From Pelargonium tetragonum (lineage: Eukaryota; Streptophyta; Magnoliopsida; Geraniales; Geraniaceae), in assembly GCA_036897445.1 (NCBI GenBank), contig JAYMTL010000058.1:44918-108917 (forward strand): 64,000 bases of DNA, written 5' to 3'. The position numbers and the translations under genes are program-made. Positions 25,180-38,400 of the stretch are shown here, one piece after another; the first letter of the stretch is position 1; each line of letters opens with the position of its first letter. The notes below the pieces were generated by a model, which saw only the letters and a program-made list of their open reading frames with translations, was not told the origin of the DNA and made no database searches.

Positions 25180-27350
25180 TAAGGTAATACAGGAGATAGT
25201 ACATAGATCCGTTATAACAAACTTGCTTGCACTTGACTTTCTTCTTTGTTTTTATTCTGTATTTGTATTTTATTAATATGAAAAGAGCAGTAACTTTTTT
25301 AGTAGAAAGAGTAGGGATAGGGGCCTTAGATATCTAGTAGCTAGTCGATAGGTACTCGCGAATTTACTACTGGTTTTGGAAAGTGAAAAAGTAAGAACTT
25401 TGATATATATATACTGATCCTCCATTTTCTTAAAGAAGGGACCCTATGCTATTTATGTTGGGAAACTTCACTTTTTGACTTGTCATGGGCTACGGCAAAA
25501 ATCCTTGGACCCTCTTTGTTTATTAGGGTGGGTATCAAGTTCCTAGGACAGCTATATAAGGGGAAGAAAGTGTCTCAAACTCCTCGCAGAAAGCGCTATA
25601 TCTGAAAGAAAAGGAGGTGCCTTTCCAAGTCTGAACTAAAGTTTGAGGATTTTCCTTTTTATTAAGTTAAGGAGGCTCCCTTAGGGCTACGGTATTACCA
25701 AGTATAATACGTAATCTGGAGTATAAAGCTATAGTGGGAGTGCTGTTAAGATTTTTATTGGCTTGCTCTTTCTGGTTTTTACAAGGGTAGAGCTTCCCTT
25801 TCATGCATGGATTTGAGGAGTTGCTCTTAAAGATAAAGAAAGTCTGTTCCTCTGTTTCGAATTCTACTCTAATCTAATAAAAAGGGTTTGTTTTCTTTCT
25901 TTATCTAATAGTTTTTGTATGTAGTTCCTCTTGTATTCTAGTTGTTATTCTTAGTAATAGGTATCATAGCATAGTTCTTTTGTATTGTTGTTCCTGTTTT
26001 AGTTACTTATTATATAGGAGTCATAGTATGTATGAGTCTCTAAGGCGTATAACTCTTGTCTTCTTGTACTATTAGAAGTTTGTGTTCTACTAGTTCACTT
26101 TTGAAGAGGGTCTAGTGTATATATAGAGTCGAAAGTTTCAGAATGTAAGATTAGTAGTTTTAGTCAGTATAGATTTGACTCTTAGGGGTGGCTGATACTA
26201 GAAGGAATCCAGGGAACCTTGGTCAATAGTAAGTCGACAAGATCGATAAGAGAAACAGGTTTAGAGATAGTATATGGGATAAGCAATTCAAAGAAACCTA
26301 GGAAAGATTGATGCTAAATAGTTCAAATAGGAAAAAAACCACCTTACTAAGTCTCAAAACGTGAGAAAAAGGAGATTCTGGATATAAACTTGAGCATGAT
26401 TTGGTTTCGTCTATCTTCCTGTTCGGCAAGACAGGATTAGGACGGAATTTGGGTAGCTACTGTATTACTTACTAGGTCTTGTTATTTCATATAATTATAG
26501 GTAACTCACCCCTTAAATATAGAGCAGGTTTTTAAGGTGTATATTCTTTTATTTTAGGTATCTTCCTCAATGTCTTCTTTGTTTCTTGGTAGAGAGGATC
26601 GTGCCTAATGAGTATGGAAACTCGGTGTGGCGTTGTTCTATTGAATTCCCAACTAGTTTGATTAGATTTGACAGGAGAGTCCTCGATTCATTAAAAGAAA
26701 TTCAATCGAGTAGTATATTGGGAGAAGAAGCTTTAGTAGCTAGCTAGAGAAAAAGAGGTAACAGTTATAGCTATACCTAACTTGTAGGTACGGTCTTAGG
26801 GGGAAAGGGAGGGATTCTTTCTTTTATTGTTCTTCTTATCTTTATCAGGATTTACTAAGGGTTTCATATTAGAATCCCTACGACACCAGCTTGACTTAGG
26901 GCTCCTTTTTAGATTGTAAATTGTAAGACTTTCCACTTCCGCTTTCATTTGATTAGAGACTTTTTGTATCGCACAGATCTTTTCTAAGCCCCTATACTAC
27001 TATTCATTCCTATCCTGTAAGGTTTCTCCTTCAATCAATTAAAAGAACTACCTACGGGATTCCTGTTTGTTCTATAAAACTGAGAACCCCTTTCTAAAAA
27101 ACTTACTCAATCTCAACTAGCCTAGGAGCTCTAGATTTCGCTTTTACAGAAAAAACTTGCAATTCAATAGCAACGACTGACTTTAGAATAGCGTTTAAAG
27201 AAAGACTCTAAAGCAGAAACTTATAAACCCGGGTTTAGATCTTAAAGAAAAGAATCCTAGAGTTACTAGAGTGTTCTTTATCACCGGGTTAGGCACTTCG
27301 TAAGGTATTCTGTTTGACCTATTTAGCACCGGCTTTTCAATCCCCTTCCG
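25180..27350. other. T/G-rich gene-free domain
   Basis: This is the largest strand-biased stretch, with the plus strand rich in T and G from about 24.7 to 26.8 kb. There are repeated phrases of the type TTCTTTTATTATTAT, also seen near 19.9 kb. No open frame of 60 codons exists here. No RNA gene is recognised. Confidence 0.55.
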
Positions 27351-27399
27351 CAGAGCTTGGCCTATCCTATCTTAGTACTTTTTGTTAAGAAATCCTGCC
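27351..27399 (+). repeat. Pyrimidine-rich repeat, module 1
   Basis: CAGAGCTTGGCCTATC (27351-27366) is identical to 41504-41519. The following bases, CTATCTTAG then a T5 run and GTTAAGAAAT, align with the sequence after the 41504 copy allowing small gaps. The segment 27378-27399 also matches 62659-62680 over 22 columns with one inserted and one deleted base. This copy lacks the second module seen after the 41504 copy. Confidence 0.65.
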
Positions 27400-30300
27400 T
27401 ACCAAACTTGTTTAAGAAAGGGCTATTTTAACATTGGGATAGGAAATCTCGTACCAAAATAGATATATCATTAGGGAATTGAAGTAGGAACTCCCGAGGA
27501 AGTACTACAGCTCAATCAAGAAAGAGGTTAGTTCCATTAAAAGCTGTCTCGTATCTGGTCCTTAGTAAATTTTATTGAAGTCATCAGTTTGCTGTAAAAG
27601 AGAGATCTAGAGCTCTTGGGGAGTCATTTATGCTAGCGGGTTAACGACGAGGGCCGGGAGTTTAGAGATAGTCAGCCAGATAGGCAGCGAGTCAGGGTCA
27701 CCTTTGAATTTGAAGAGTAGATGGATTTCCTGTTACCTGTATAGAAAGTGTTTCGGGGATTATAACCTGTGACTTGCTTATTATGCCAAGTTTGATTTTA
27801 GGAAAGGGGATTGGTTTCCAAATCGAAGTTCTTTAGTTTAGTAGAGAATAGGTTTTTCACTTTGCTGAACAGGATACTTTCAAATTAACAGATTAAGGGC
27901 GTGAATTTCTTGTCTATTATTTGTATTTGTAGGTAAAATCAAGCTTTTCGAGAATAAAGATCAATATAATGTGTGGGGGACCACCTTAAAAGACCAACAG
28001 CATAAAAAACTCTAGATAGCATACAGCACTTTTTACTTGAATACCTAATCTGGTTTCTTTCTTATATTATGGGCCCTTACAGGAAAGATATTTTGAAGAG
28101 GATTTGCTTCTATTCTTCTAGGGTATGTTCCTCTGTTTCCACAAACAAATAGGGTTGGTTCAATGGGATAGATTCAATAAAAGGTTTTCTTGTACTCTTT
28201 ACTTTTGATAGGTTTCCTAGTTCTACTTCGCGGATTACTAGGATTTATAAAAACAAGAACTGGGTTACTTTCTTCTCGACCCTTTCTATTTCTTTCTGGA
28301 TCTAGCTAACAAAAGATTGAATCTATATATATCTTCTCTATAAGAATTACGAAATTCTAGATAAACCTAGTAAACGTAGAGAAAGAGGTAGGGTGCCCCC
28401 TATGAACTCAAAAGCAAATAAGGGAGATTCTAAGCACTCTGGAGAGTCACATGGGTCTTCTTTTCTTTGATTTGTCTTTCTTTTAAACCAGATTTTACAA
28501 GAAATTCTTGGATTTGAAGGGTTTTTCTTTAGTTTGATAGGTTTCTGGTTTAGGGTATCTAGGGGGTTCTAAAATAAAGTAAGGCCTTGAGTAAAGTTAT
28601 AAGGGGCCGTCTACTATTACGCTTAAAAAAGCTTCTGAATTCTTAATTAAAGGGTCAAAGGGTTAAACTTTGGAATTATATATTGTAATTGGAATAGGTA
28701 GGAAATTTGGCGGGTTCTCGGAGAAAGGGACTTTTTAGTGTAACGAGCCCTTTTTATATCAATTAGAGTATTTTGAGTGTTGTGAAATATATAAATGAAA
28801 GGGTTTATTATTAGAAAGTAAAGGCACTTAGTAAAGCTTTTTATCTAATTTATCGGGATAAAGTCTTTCAGGGAGTTAAAAACTCGCTTGGGGCTTTCTT
28901 AAATGCTAAGAATTTTTGATAATTATAGGGTGGTTAAAAGTGTAGATGTTTTAAGATCCCTTTGCAAGAAAGATTGAAAGGGTTCCCCTATCTTTAGATA
29001 ATCAAAGTAACTTATAGAAATTGAATTGAAGTAGGGACCTAATCAGGTTCAGAATGGTCTACTAGATTCGTGTGAGGACGGTCAGTGATAAGAGTTACTG
29101 CCCCTACTATATCTAAGTATAGGTAGGATATAGCAAAATCTTTAGGAATAACAATACAAACCTAATTTTAAGTAATCCGAGAAACCTTGCTTTTTGAATT
29201 TTTTTGTCCAATTTGAGAAAGCTTTTTAAGCAACAGACTCGAATATCTATTATAGATTACAACTAGGCATTTTACTGCCGAACTGACTCTTTTATACTTT
29301 AGAGGATTCAAAAAAACCCCGTAAAATCTTGTGTACCCTAAAGCTTTTGAATAAAAGGACTTTCCAGTGTGTATCTCTTAAGCTTTACTCTAAGCCAGAA
29401 AGATTTGAAAGTTTACTTTTGGATGGGGAAATTCTAATTTATCCAACTTGCGTAGAGAATTCTTAGCTATCTAGACTAGAGAAATTCTGTACCAAGATAT
29501 TCAAATTGAAAGTTTAAAAACTTGAAAACCAGGACAAAAAGGGTGGGTTTACTCCTTTTTAGTACAAGGCTTTATCGCTATAAATTAACAACCTAAAACT
29601 ATTTCATATTCCAACTGCGTTTTATACTAGTAACTACGATTTTGAACCTTCGGCTCTCGTACATCCGTGACTTGAAAATATCTTACAAAGGGGGCTTTTC
29701 TATGCGCGATTTTTAGGCGAATGGGGTTTAGCTCGAAAAATTTTGGTACCGAGGAATACCCTCTAATTAAGTTCTTTTGATGACAAAGGAATTTAATAAA
29801 AAAAGGATCTGAGATTTTTGGGATAACTCTTTTACTTTACAATAGTATGAACCGGATTCCTTAAATATTAAGGATTTTTTTATAGGTTCTTTTGAGGGCG
29901 TGCTAAAGTGTTTTATAATTCTCTTTTTGATATTAGCATAGAATAGATAAGGAACTCTAGATAGACTCCCGTAGGGTGAGTACAAATAGTATTACTCCGT
30001 TATTTTATTATAGATACTATCATCCTTTTTTCATTTTATTTGAAATGAAAAGGGTTTCCTTAAATTTCTAGATAAGACACAAATTCTAATTCTGTATAGA
30101 TTTTTTGAGTTTATCTCGTTTTACAAGAGTGCTTTTTAGGTGCAGCATTTCTTCTGTAAGAATCCTATTCTAATGGATATAGCGAAAGACTTTAGGTAAA
30201 ATGAATGTAATGTGCCAGTGGTATTATACTCAATCTCCTCGTCCGCTTATCTGGGCCTTTTCCCCTAGGAAACTTTCCTAAAAACGAAAGGGTTTTCGTT

Positions 30301-32241
30301 ATCTAAGACTCTCATCTTTTTAGGAACTTCTACCGGATCCGGATACTGAAATTTGAATTGATGCCACACTAGATATCTACTAGTTTTTTCTTATAAAGAT
30401 CCATAATAGCAAGCTCTTTTTTATTCCTTAGAAACCTCTAGTGTGAATTCCGAGCAGAATTCCCTACTTACTAAAGCTAAAGGCATATTATATATCTATA
30501 TTCAAGCAAAGCAAATTAGCCCTTTTAGAGAATAACAATTATAAGCTGAGCTAGACAACTTCTGACTGAGTATATCAGAGAAAAAGTCCCTACTTTAAAT
30601 CAAGGCAATATTTATTTGCCGATTAAGATGAAGCATACCCCGACCGACGACCTCCTATTTCATCCCAAACTTCTTAAAAAAGGTCATCCCATGTCATAAT
30701 AAGGGTGAATCCTTTTAAGCTGTAACAATATGATAACCACCTATATAGTGGAGCGCCCCTATAGAGATTCTAAGAGAGTTCTTATTTAATTACATAGTTT
30801 TTCTCAGTCAGATAGAAAGGGAGTCCCTGTTAACTAATTTAGCCTTTGCCGGATAGGTGATAGTACACGAGCGTTTTATTTATATGTTAGTAAGTCCATT
30901 TTTCTTTTTCTATTGAAACCCTTAAATCCCCGTTATTCTTTCACTTGATACTAGATCACAAAAGCTAGAAAGACCTCAATTTAGTTTCCGTTTTATATTC
31001 ATCAGGAAAGGCTGACTTTTCAAATCTCAGGGACTTTTTCGTGACTTATAACGTTTAAGACTCCTCTCCCACCCCTTTTTGTTTTGCAGTTTTATTTGCG
31101 TGTTTTTTTAAGAGTCTTTTCTGGATACCTTTTTTTACAGGCTTTAGGGGGGACCCTGGAGGTTTTCATTTAAGACTTTTAAGAGGCTTTTTCAGAAACT
31201 AGCAGAACGGGGCCCAATATAAGGAATAACAGTAATAGAATATCCTGTTATTACACCAGTCTTAACTTAATAGGATAAAAGGCTTCTAATTCTATTGTTT
31301 TAGTACTTCTTAAATTACTCTTTTGTTTGTTCTAAATTGTCATTGTCTGAGTCTCTAATACTTGAATATAGTAAAGAAAATTCTGGTCAAAAGCTTTGTC
31401 CCCCTCAATTCAATTATCCAGAGTCGTTAGTACACTCAATTTTGTAACACTCTAGAATAAAAAAATCCTTACTAATAAGTAAACTATTAACCGACACCAA
31501 GGGATTCCCGATTTGTAAAAAGGGACAATTGAATCCTATCTATAGTTTTTTAGTAAGTTTTGAACCTATTCTACACTTATTTATTCTTGCTTTATCGGGA
31601 GCTCCTATTGAAAGTTCCTACTTTTTTAGGAGAATACTTTATTATAATTAGACCACTATTTAGAGTTAGAGCTACACCGGATATTCTAAATTCAAAATAG
31701 AGTTCTCCTTTACTACCTGAGAATTTTATTTACACTTTTTGTTTTGTACCTAACATCAGATGTCCTTGATAAATGCAGCAAATATTGCGTTGAAGTTTTG
31801 TTCTAACCCGACTTGTGTGTATAAAAAGGGAAACTCTTGGGTTAACTAAGCTTAACTGCCAAAAGTCTAGAGTGAGTTAGTTTCACAAGGCATACTTTCC
31901 CGTTTATAGTTTGAAGAAGTAGAACTTCACTTATTAGTTACTATAATAAAAGGATTCTTTGGGAATTAGAACCTATAGAACTTTCCCTACAAAAACCCCA
32001 TGAGGAAAGACTCTTAATGGCCGAGCTTACGCACTCTTTTGCTCATTCCACGAGCTTCCCCGCCTTACACGGTTTTAGTTTATCTGGATAAGCAAGAGCT
32101 TAGATTTCAGCGGTCACTTTCTATAAAAGAAAATTTTCACTCTCTTGGTACTCAGTTTTCGCTTAGGAATCGCCCTTTCTTATTCTTAACTGGCTTTAAT
32201 GTATTCTTTTGGACTAAATGTCTTGAATCTTTATGACTTTG
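27400..32241. other. Gene-free sequence
   Basis: No gene is recognised. A short element, GAGCCCTTTTT followed by ATATCAATTAG, lies at 28745-28766 and recurs almost unchanged at 35414-35436. GGGCCC occurs at 28071 and 31210. The small frames at 29767-29985 (minus) and 32039-32236 (plus) have no recognisable content. Confidence 0.55.
28745..28766 (+). repeat. GAGCCC-T5-ATAT short repeat
   Basis: GAGCCCTTTTT joined to ATATCAATTAG matches 35414-35436 with one extra T and one C/T change. The inner 14 bases TTTTTATATCAATT recur exactly at 56951-56964. A related inverted segment lies at 5582-5595. The element links the over-represented GAGCCC word to a longer conserved context. Confidence 0.55.
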
Positions 32242-32266
32242 ACAAAGTTTTGTTGACAAACTTTGT
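32242..32266. repeat. Perfect 9-bp stem-loop
   Basis: Arms ACAAAGTTT (32242-32250) and AAACTTTGT (32258-32266) are perfect complements around the 7-base loop TGTTGAC. The same bases also read as a partial direct repeat, with TGACAAAGTTT followed by TGACAAACTTTG. No gene flanks it. Confidence 0.75.
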
Positions 32267-35200
32267 TATAAATTCTACTCTTGTTTGCTAGGTATACTTG
32301 AAGTCTCTAGCCTTGAGATGTCTCACTCTATCTACTAATCTAATGTGCCCCTTCTTTTAAAGCTTTCTAAGCCGAGACCATAGGAATTGCTTTTTTATTC
32401 ATTATATATATATAGGCTACTTATCTGCAAAGTCCAACAAAAAATGAAGGGGAGCCCGCTTATAAACCAATATTTAATAAAGAAAGACTTGGGGGTCAAG
32501 AAGGGTAAGAGTGTACAGAAATCCTCGAAAGTAACCCGAATTAAGGCTATTTAACTCAAGTTTAGGTAGGATACTACTTTCAATCCAGTAGGACCTTACT
32601 TTTTAAAAGTTCAAAGAAAGTCGGAATAGGGAGATTCCTCTATGAATTTTTAGTTGTAATGTAACCCTAAAAAGCGAGCTAGTTATTAACCAGTTACCGG
32701 TGCTTCAGTCTCCTTAGGCGCGTATCTCGGACCCCCATACTATGTATTATGTCTTTTACTGTAAACCTCAGCTTTTACTCAGTTTTGGTTATTTGAGTAC
32801 TGAGAAGGTTTTCCCTTAAAATCAAGTGCTCCTGACTTCTTTTTTTGAGAAGGTTTTTAATAAAGAATCCTGAGGTTCGTAGGGGAGCGGAAAGCGCGAG
32901 GGGGTTCTCATTTCTGGTAGAGGGTAGAGAAAGGACTAGTATAATTTAATATTAAAAACAATTAGGAGCCCCCTTGGTTAGCAAGTACGCCTTAATACTT
33001 GTAGGTTTTCCAGGGAATCTCCCGTAGAAACTTCCTCAAGTTAAGTGCCAATAATTGCGGGATTTAGGCGCTTTAGTTTAGTAGACAACAAGAACTCGTT
33101 GAAAACAAAATTCAAATTAAGAAATGTCTCCTCTACGTCTACGTAAAAAAGGTTCTTGCGTTATATGCACAAAAAGGGCCCTAGATTTCCTTTTAGTTAC
33201 GCAGGAGTTCCTTGTTAAGTGAGAAAGAGACTCTCCATGAGAATTCTCGTTCTTTTTTAGTAGAGAATTTTATACCTAGGGTAAAATTTCTGTTTGGGCT
33301 TTTAAGTAACCAGTTAAACCTTCGTATACCTTTCTCTATTGGTGAAGTACCAGAGTCGTTAAACGAAGTAAGAAGGAAGGGATTGACTTTGTCTTTTCTA
33401 CAGGTCTACTGGGTTCCTAACAGAATAAACTAAAATCAAGCTCTAGGACTTTCTAACTTAAAGGGGTTATCTATAATAAAGGAATACATAAATAGACGAA
33501 TATTTACCAAGTACTACCTTTATAGGTTATCTCATAAAGATTCTAATCAAGAGTTAACTTCAAATTAGAGGAAATCCTCGTTTCGGCACTTATACTCAAG
33601 TCTTTTAATAAGACGAAAAGGCTTATAGCTTTAATATATAGCGCCCGCATTCTCAAAATTAGAATCCGTTTTTATATCTACTACTATGGAATGTGTTACG
33701 AATTCTATTACACAAAGCTGCCACTAAACCTAGTTAGGAGTATCCCAAAGATTTACCATAAAATCCATAAATGTAAGCTCCGCGATTATTATATGACCAA
33801 GCCTCATGAACTATGTTATGTACCTAGTGGAGGTGCTAAGTAACTTTTCAAGTTGTAAAGCTAAAAATTGATCCTGGTCTTTGACTAGTGGGTAACTCTT
33901 AGTATTCCGGTACTTACTTTGAAGAAAGATTTCTAGCAACTTTTCTTTATCTAACTAAGGGGGTCTTTTACTACATAAAAAGAGTACCCTATTTCATTTA
34001 ATAGTCTTATTTTTTTTAGAGTCTTTTCCTTTTTACCTCTAAATTTTCACAAAACTTAACGTTTTATACTTACTAATCGCTTAGAGACATACCGATCTCA
34101 AGATAAGCTGCAGAGGAGACTCCACCCCGGGTTTAAGAAAAGTTAAGAGCGACCCCTTATCCCCTATTTTGACGTGTTAAAGAGAACTCCTATACCCGTC
34201 TTTAAAAGAAAAAAGAAGTAGTAAGTAGGCGCTTTTTTAACAGAAAGATATATAAATAAAGCAAATTCTCGGAAAGGAGAAACCCAAGCTAGCTTTAACT
34301 TAAACTTACGTGTTAGACACCTTAGGCATACTAAAAGTTTTTTATTTCTTTTATAGTCTTTTTCAAAGGGAGTTACTCTACTGCTATTGAGGATCTTTCT
34401 TGTTTGTATTGTCCTTTTAGTCTTAAGTCTCAGGGGTTTTTTTACACTTTGCAACAGGGTCGTATTGGCTTTTTATAGCTCACACAAGTTAGTCTTTTTC
34501 CTATATTTTGATTCGGGTTTCCTTTCGAAAGTACTTTTTACCAAGGTTTTCTATAAAGAAGAATTAAGCTAAGTTTTTGGTATAAAGAAGTCAAGCGTGA
34601 GCTAGTCAAGAGAGTCCCTTTTTCTTATTTATTGTTAGATAAGTTTTTTTGGATGCTGGTAAAGTAACCTAAGGCTTTTAGAATCTTTGCAATAGACCTT
34701 TGATTTCAGAATAATTAATTAAGTGAAGCAAGCTGGAAAATTCTGTAGTAATGAAGATCCCGAATTGCTATGCAGAGTAATTGTATATAGGAACTTTTTG
34801 GTTCCTTTATAGTAGATCTTATGCCTAAATTTTTGTACCCTAAAAGTTTAGCTCGGGGGGTCTTTACTCTTTTTTTATCTACGAATCTAGTAGAGTATAG
34901 GGAGTCTATGTATTATGTCAAGGGGTTTTAAGGCACAAGATTTGACTTTTTAGAAATAGCAGGGAAACGCTAACTAATATCAAGTTTCTTTAGAAGTTCA
35001 CAAGGCAAGGATTCTCTTAACAAAAAAGAGATTTTAGGCCTCAGTAGACCACCTAGTTTTCATTTAATAAAGTATTGAAAAGAATAAGGAATCTGCAGGA
35101 TACGCTTTAGTCAAATTGAAATTAAGGATTAACCTCGAACCCTTTTTATTATATAGCTAGGGACAGAACCCCTAGTGAAATGGGAACCTTAAGCCTGTAG

Positions 35201-35413
35201 GGAACTTGAATGTGAAAAAACTTGATACAACGTTATAGCCTCTTGAAGAAAAAGAGAAACTACGGTCGTTAGCGCTTAGAAAACTTTTTGCTTTGTAGCT
35301 TTTGTTTGTAGAGTTTTTTCTTGGATATCCGGGATCCCCATAACATTTTTCGGGTGTGCAGGCTTTCATTTAGTCTTTTTCCTTTGCTAGAAAACTTAGA
35401 CCTTTGAAACGTA

Positions 35414-35436
35414 GAGCCCTTTTTTATATTAATTAG
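35414..35436 (+). repeat. GAGCCC-T6-ATAT short repeat, second copy
   Basis: GAGCCCTTTTTT followed by ATATTAATTAG repeats the element at 28745-28766 with one additional T and one transition. The flanks, CGTA before and GTAATTCC after, are not shared. Confidence 0.55.
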
Positions 35437-38400
35437 GTAATTCCTTTATTTGTACTTGACTCGATTTTGATAAATATGAAAATCTTAAGGTATAAAAACT
35501 GCTTGCAGAAGGGCTCCTCTTAGGAACTACCTAAATTGTTCGGATCACAGTAGCTAATTCTTAAAGTTTAAGTACACAAAAGAGGGCGGCCGAGTACTTA
35601 CTATTGTTTTAGAAAGATTCTTTATTATATTTAGATTCCGATCAAAAAGGCAAAAACGTAATTTTAGATATCAACTTGAAATTCTGTAATTAGCCATCCA
35701 AAATAGGTTCGAATCTTGTTATCTTTGCTATATACTCCTCGATACGAATCCCGCTTATTTGTACACCAGCTATTTGAATCAAAAAGAATTAGGGGCTTTA
35801 CCTTTCTTATTCAGTGGTTAAATAAAAGGCTTTTTGGTAGTAGTCCTAAGCCCACAGCAGCCAAAGGCGCTTATATCTTTTATAAAGAGACTCTTTTATT
35901 TGTTCAAATTCGGGGAATTCTTAAGTGGAATCTTGTGTTAAAAGCCGCGCCTATTAGCGAGCTATGTTTCATTAAGTTTCAGTAAATTTACGTTTGTTTA
36001 AAAGAGAGGCCCTAGGTTCAAATATGCTATACTTACGTTATGTACAAGAAGTTTATAAATAAAATAAAAAATAGAGATCACTAAGATAAGGAAGGATCTA
36101 AGTACTCAAGGAACTTACTTTCAATTGAAAGACTCAGCCCCGCTCAGGTTTAGTCCTTTCTCTATGCTTATTTATAGCAAAACTTTTTAGATATAACAAA
36201 TTAAGGCAATCCCTAAGGGCTTTCTTATGATCGCTAAGGACACCCTGACTTTGACTGGTAACAGTTCTTTCTGATAAAAGACTCCTTTATAAGGTGCGAT
36301 GGTTATCTTTGGGGAATTCTGTATTAAACAATCAGCACAATAGAACCCCCGTGTGGCTAGTACGAAGAGTCTATTAAGTTGTACATAAGGATCCCTTACT
36401 TTCTTTTTAAGAAATTATTGTACATGAACCTGACTGGTAAAAGTACTCGAACCGGCGAGTGCTGGTTATGTTTAACAAGAGGAGCTTCTAGATTCTAGTT
36501 TTTAGATTATAATAGAATAGATTAGACTAAATTTAAGTCTTGCTTAACAGCGAATTGCCTTGCCATCGAAAAATTAGGGGCAGTTGCAGCACTGGATCAA
36601 CTAAACCCCTTTTAATAAAGCCCAAGACATAATTTAGTACTTTACTTTTAGGGGTTGCCATCTTTTACTAAATTAAGAATTTAATAGAGGAAGCTTTTTT
36701 TCTAATTCACTCTGATCAAATCCCTACAGGGACTCTTTTTTATTGCTACTTCTATAATATAAGACAAACGTACGTCCACTTTGAAAAGGGATCAATTTGC
36801 TCATCTGTAATTCCTTTTGTATCCATTTCTTTTCTCTGACCTATAAGTGACACGTTTTTCTAATATCATACTATAACGCAGCCCAGACTCGGATATCTGT
36901 AATCAATTAAGAAATTACTATGGATACTTATTTCGTTCCAAAACTTCAAGAGTAGCGTGCTGAAAATACCTTGTGGGAAAGGTCGCACTTCTATAAGTAA
37001 GTATCCGCTTATAAGACAGGGAGTCCTATTTAGCATATAGGGAGGATGACCTTAAAAAGAGGGATTGTAATCTTGTTGTGTAAAAGTCAAAGTGGGTTTT
37101 TGTAGTTTCCACAAAACGAAAAAGAGTCTTCTTCGTGATATTTGTTATATTCTATTAGGATATACGTTTGACTAAGAAATAAAAAAAAAAGTCTTGATCT
37201 AGCCTAGTAAAATCGATATCAAAGTTGTATTCCCTTAAGTTAAGTAACCAAAAAGAAAGATCTAAAAAGACTCTTTAATGTCAGAAAGAAAGACAAGATT
37301 TTGCGTTGTTACGAAGCTGGATATCCACGTTATACGCGCAAGTACTCTTAACAAGGTTCTCTTTATAGTATAACCTTGACTCCCAAGAATTTCATCAAGC
37401 AAGCTTTTTTGAAAAAACACGAGTGTAGTAAATATACTAAAAGAGCTCTTTCTATTATAGAGAAAGCTTAAAAAAGAGGGATTTTTTAGAATATAGAATC
37501 TTATACGCAAGTGCGGGAGCCGGGATACTTATTATGGATTCACGGTAGCTAACTCCTAGTAAACTACACAAGAACTGCAGGCTAAATTAGCTTTGATATG
37601 GTATACGCCGCTGAAGTGAAAAGGTAACCCCTTCCATAGGTTTTAGGTGACAAGTTTTTTATTTTATAGCTTTTTTGACCTCTCTTTACTTTTATGAGTC
37701 CCTTCAATTAATTGAAAGAAATAAGACACTTATCTTTCTTTGGCAAAACAGTGAGCCCTTAAAAGGTAGCTCATATTATAGTGTATATACTTTTACAGGA
37801 GTAATAGATATATCCTAAAAAATTTCAGTACCTAAATTTTTTGCCTTTTACAACGCAGGTTTCTGGGGTCTAGCAATACCTAATTCCAAGTGGGTAATTT
37901 AGTAGCATAGTCTTGGTCATAAAAACAAATTTAACATTAAAAAATCTAAATAAAAAGGGAAATTGGGTGCCTACTTTACTGAGAATTAAAACGAAGTCTA
38001 TTTTTTTTGCATAAATTTATAGAAGCCCGGGCTCTGACATATAAACATATAAAATGTAAGTTATGGGTGCTTTAGAAAGCTACCGAGTTCTTCCTAGCCA
38101 ACTCTCAAGATTAGGCAAGGGTTTGAATTTCATTGTTGATGTAATTGCTCGTTAAGTAAAGATAAGACAAATCCTTGGCGTATACCCCAAGCTTCCCTTT
38201 TCTATTTAGACTCTTGGGAAAAAAAATTTTTATAAGGGTTCAGGCTATACAGCTGAAAGCTTTTCTGACTTTCTCTTTCTATACTTATAAGTTCTTGCCA
38301 TACTCATTCAGGGACTTTTTGGGGTCTTGTCATATCATAATAGGTATCGCTTTATCAATAATATAAGAAGCCTCACTTTATTACACTTCATTTACTTTTT

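Noticed and set aside
35700-35725. T-arm-like GGTTCGAATC hairpin
   Set aside because: The five-base stem forms only with wobbles, and the 7-base 3' segment has no partner 60-70 bases upstream.
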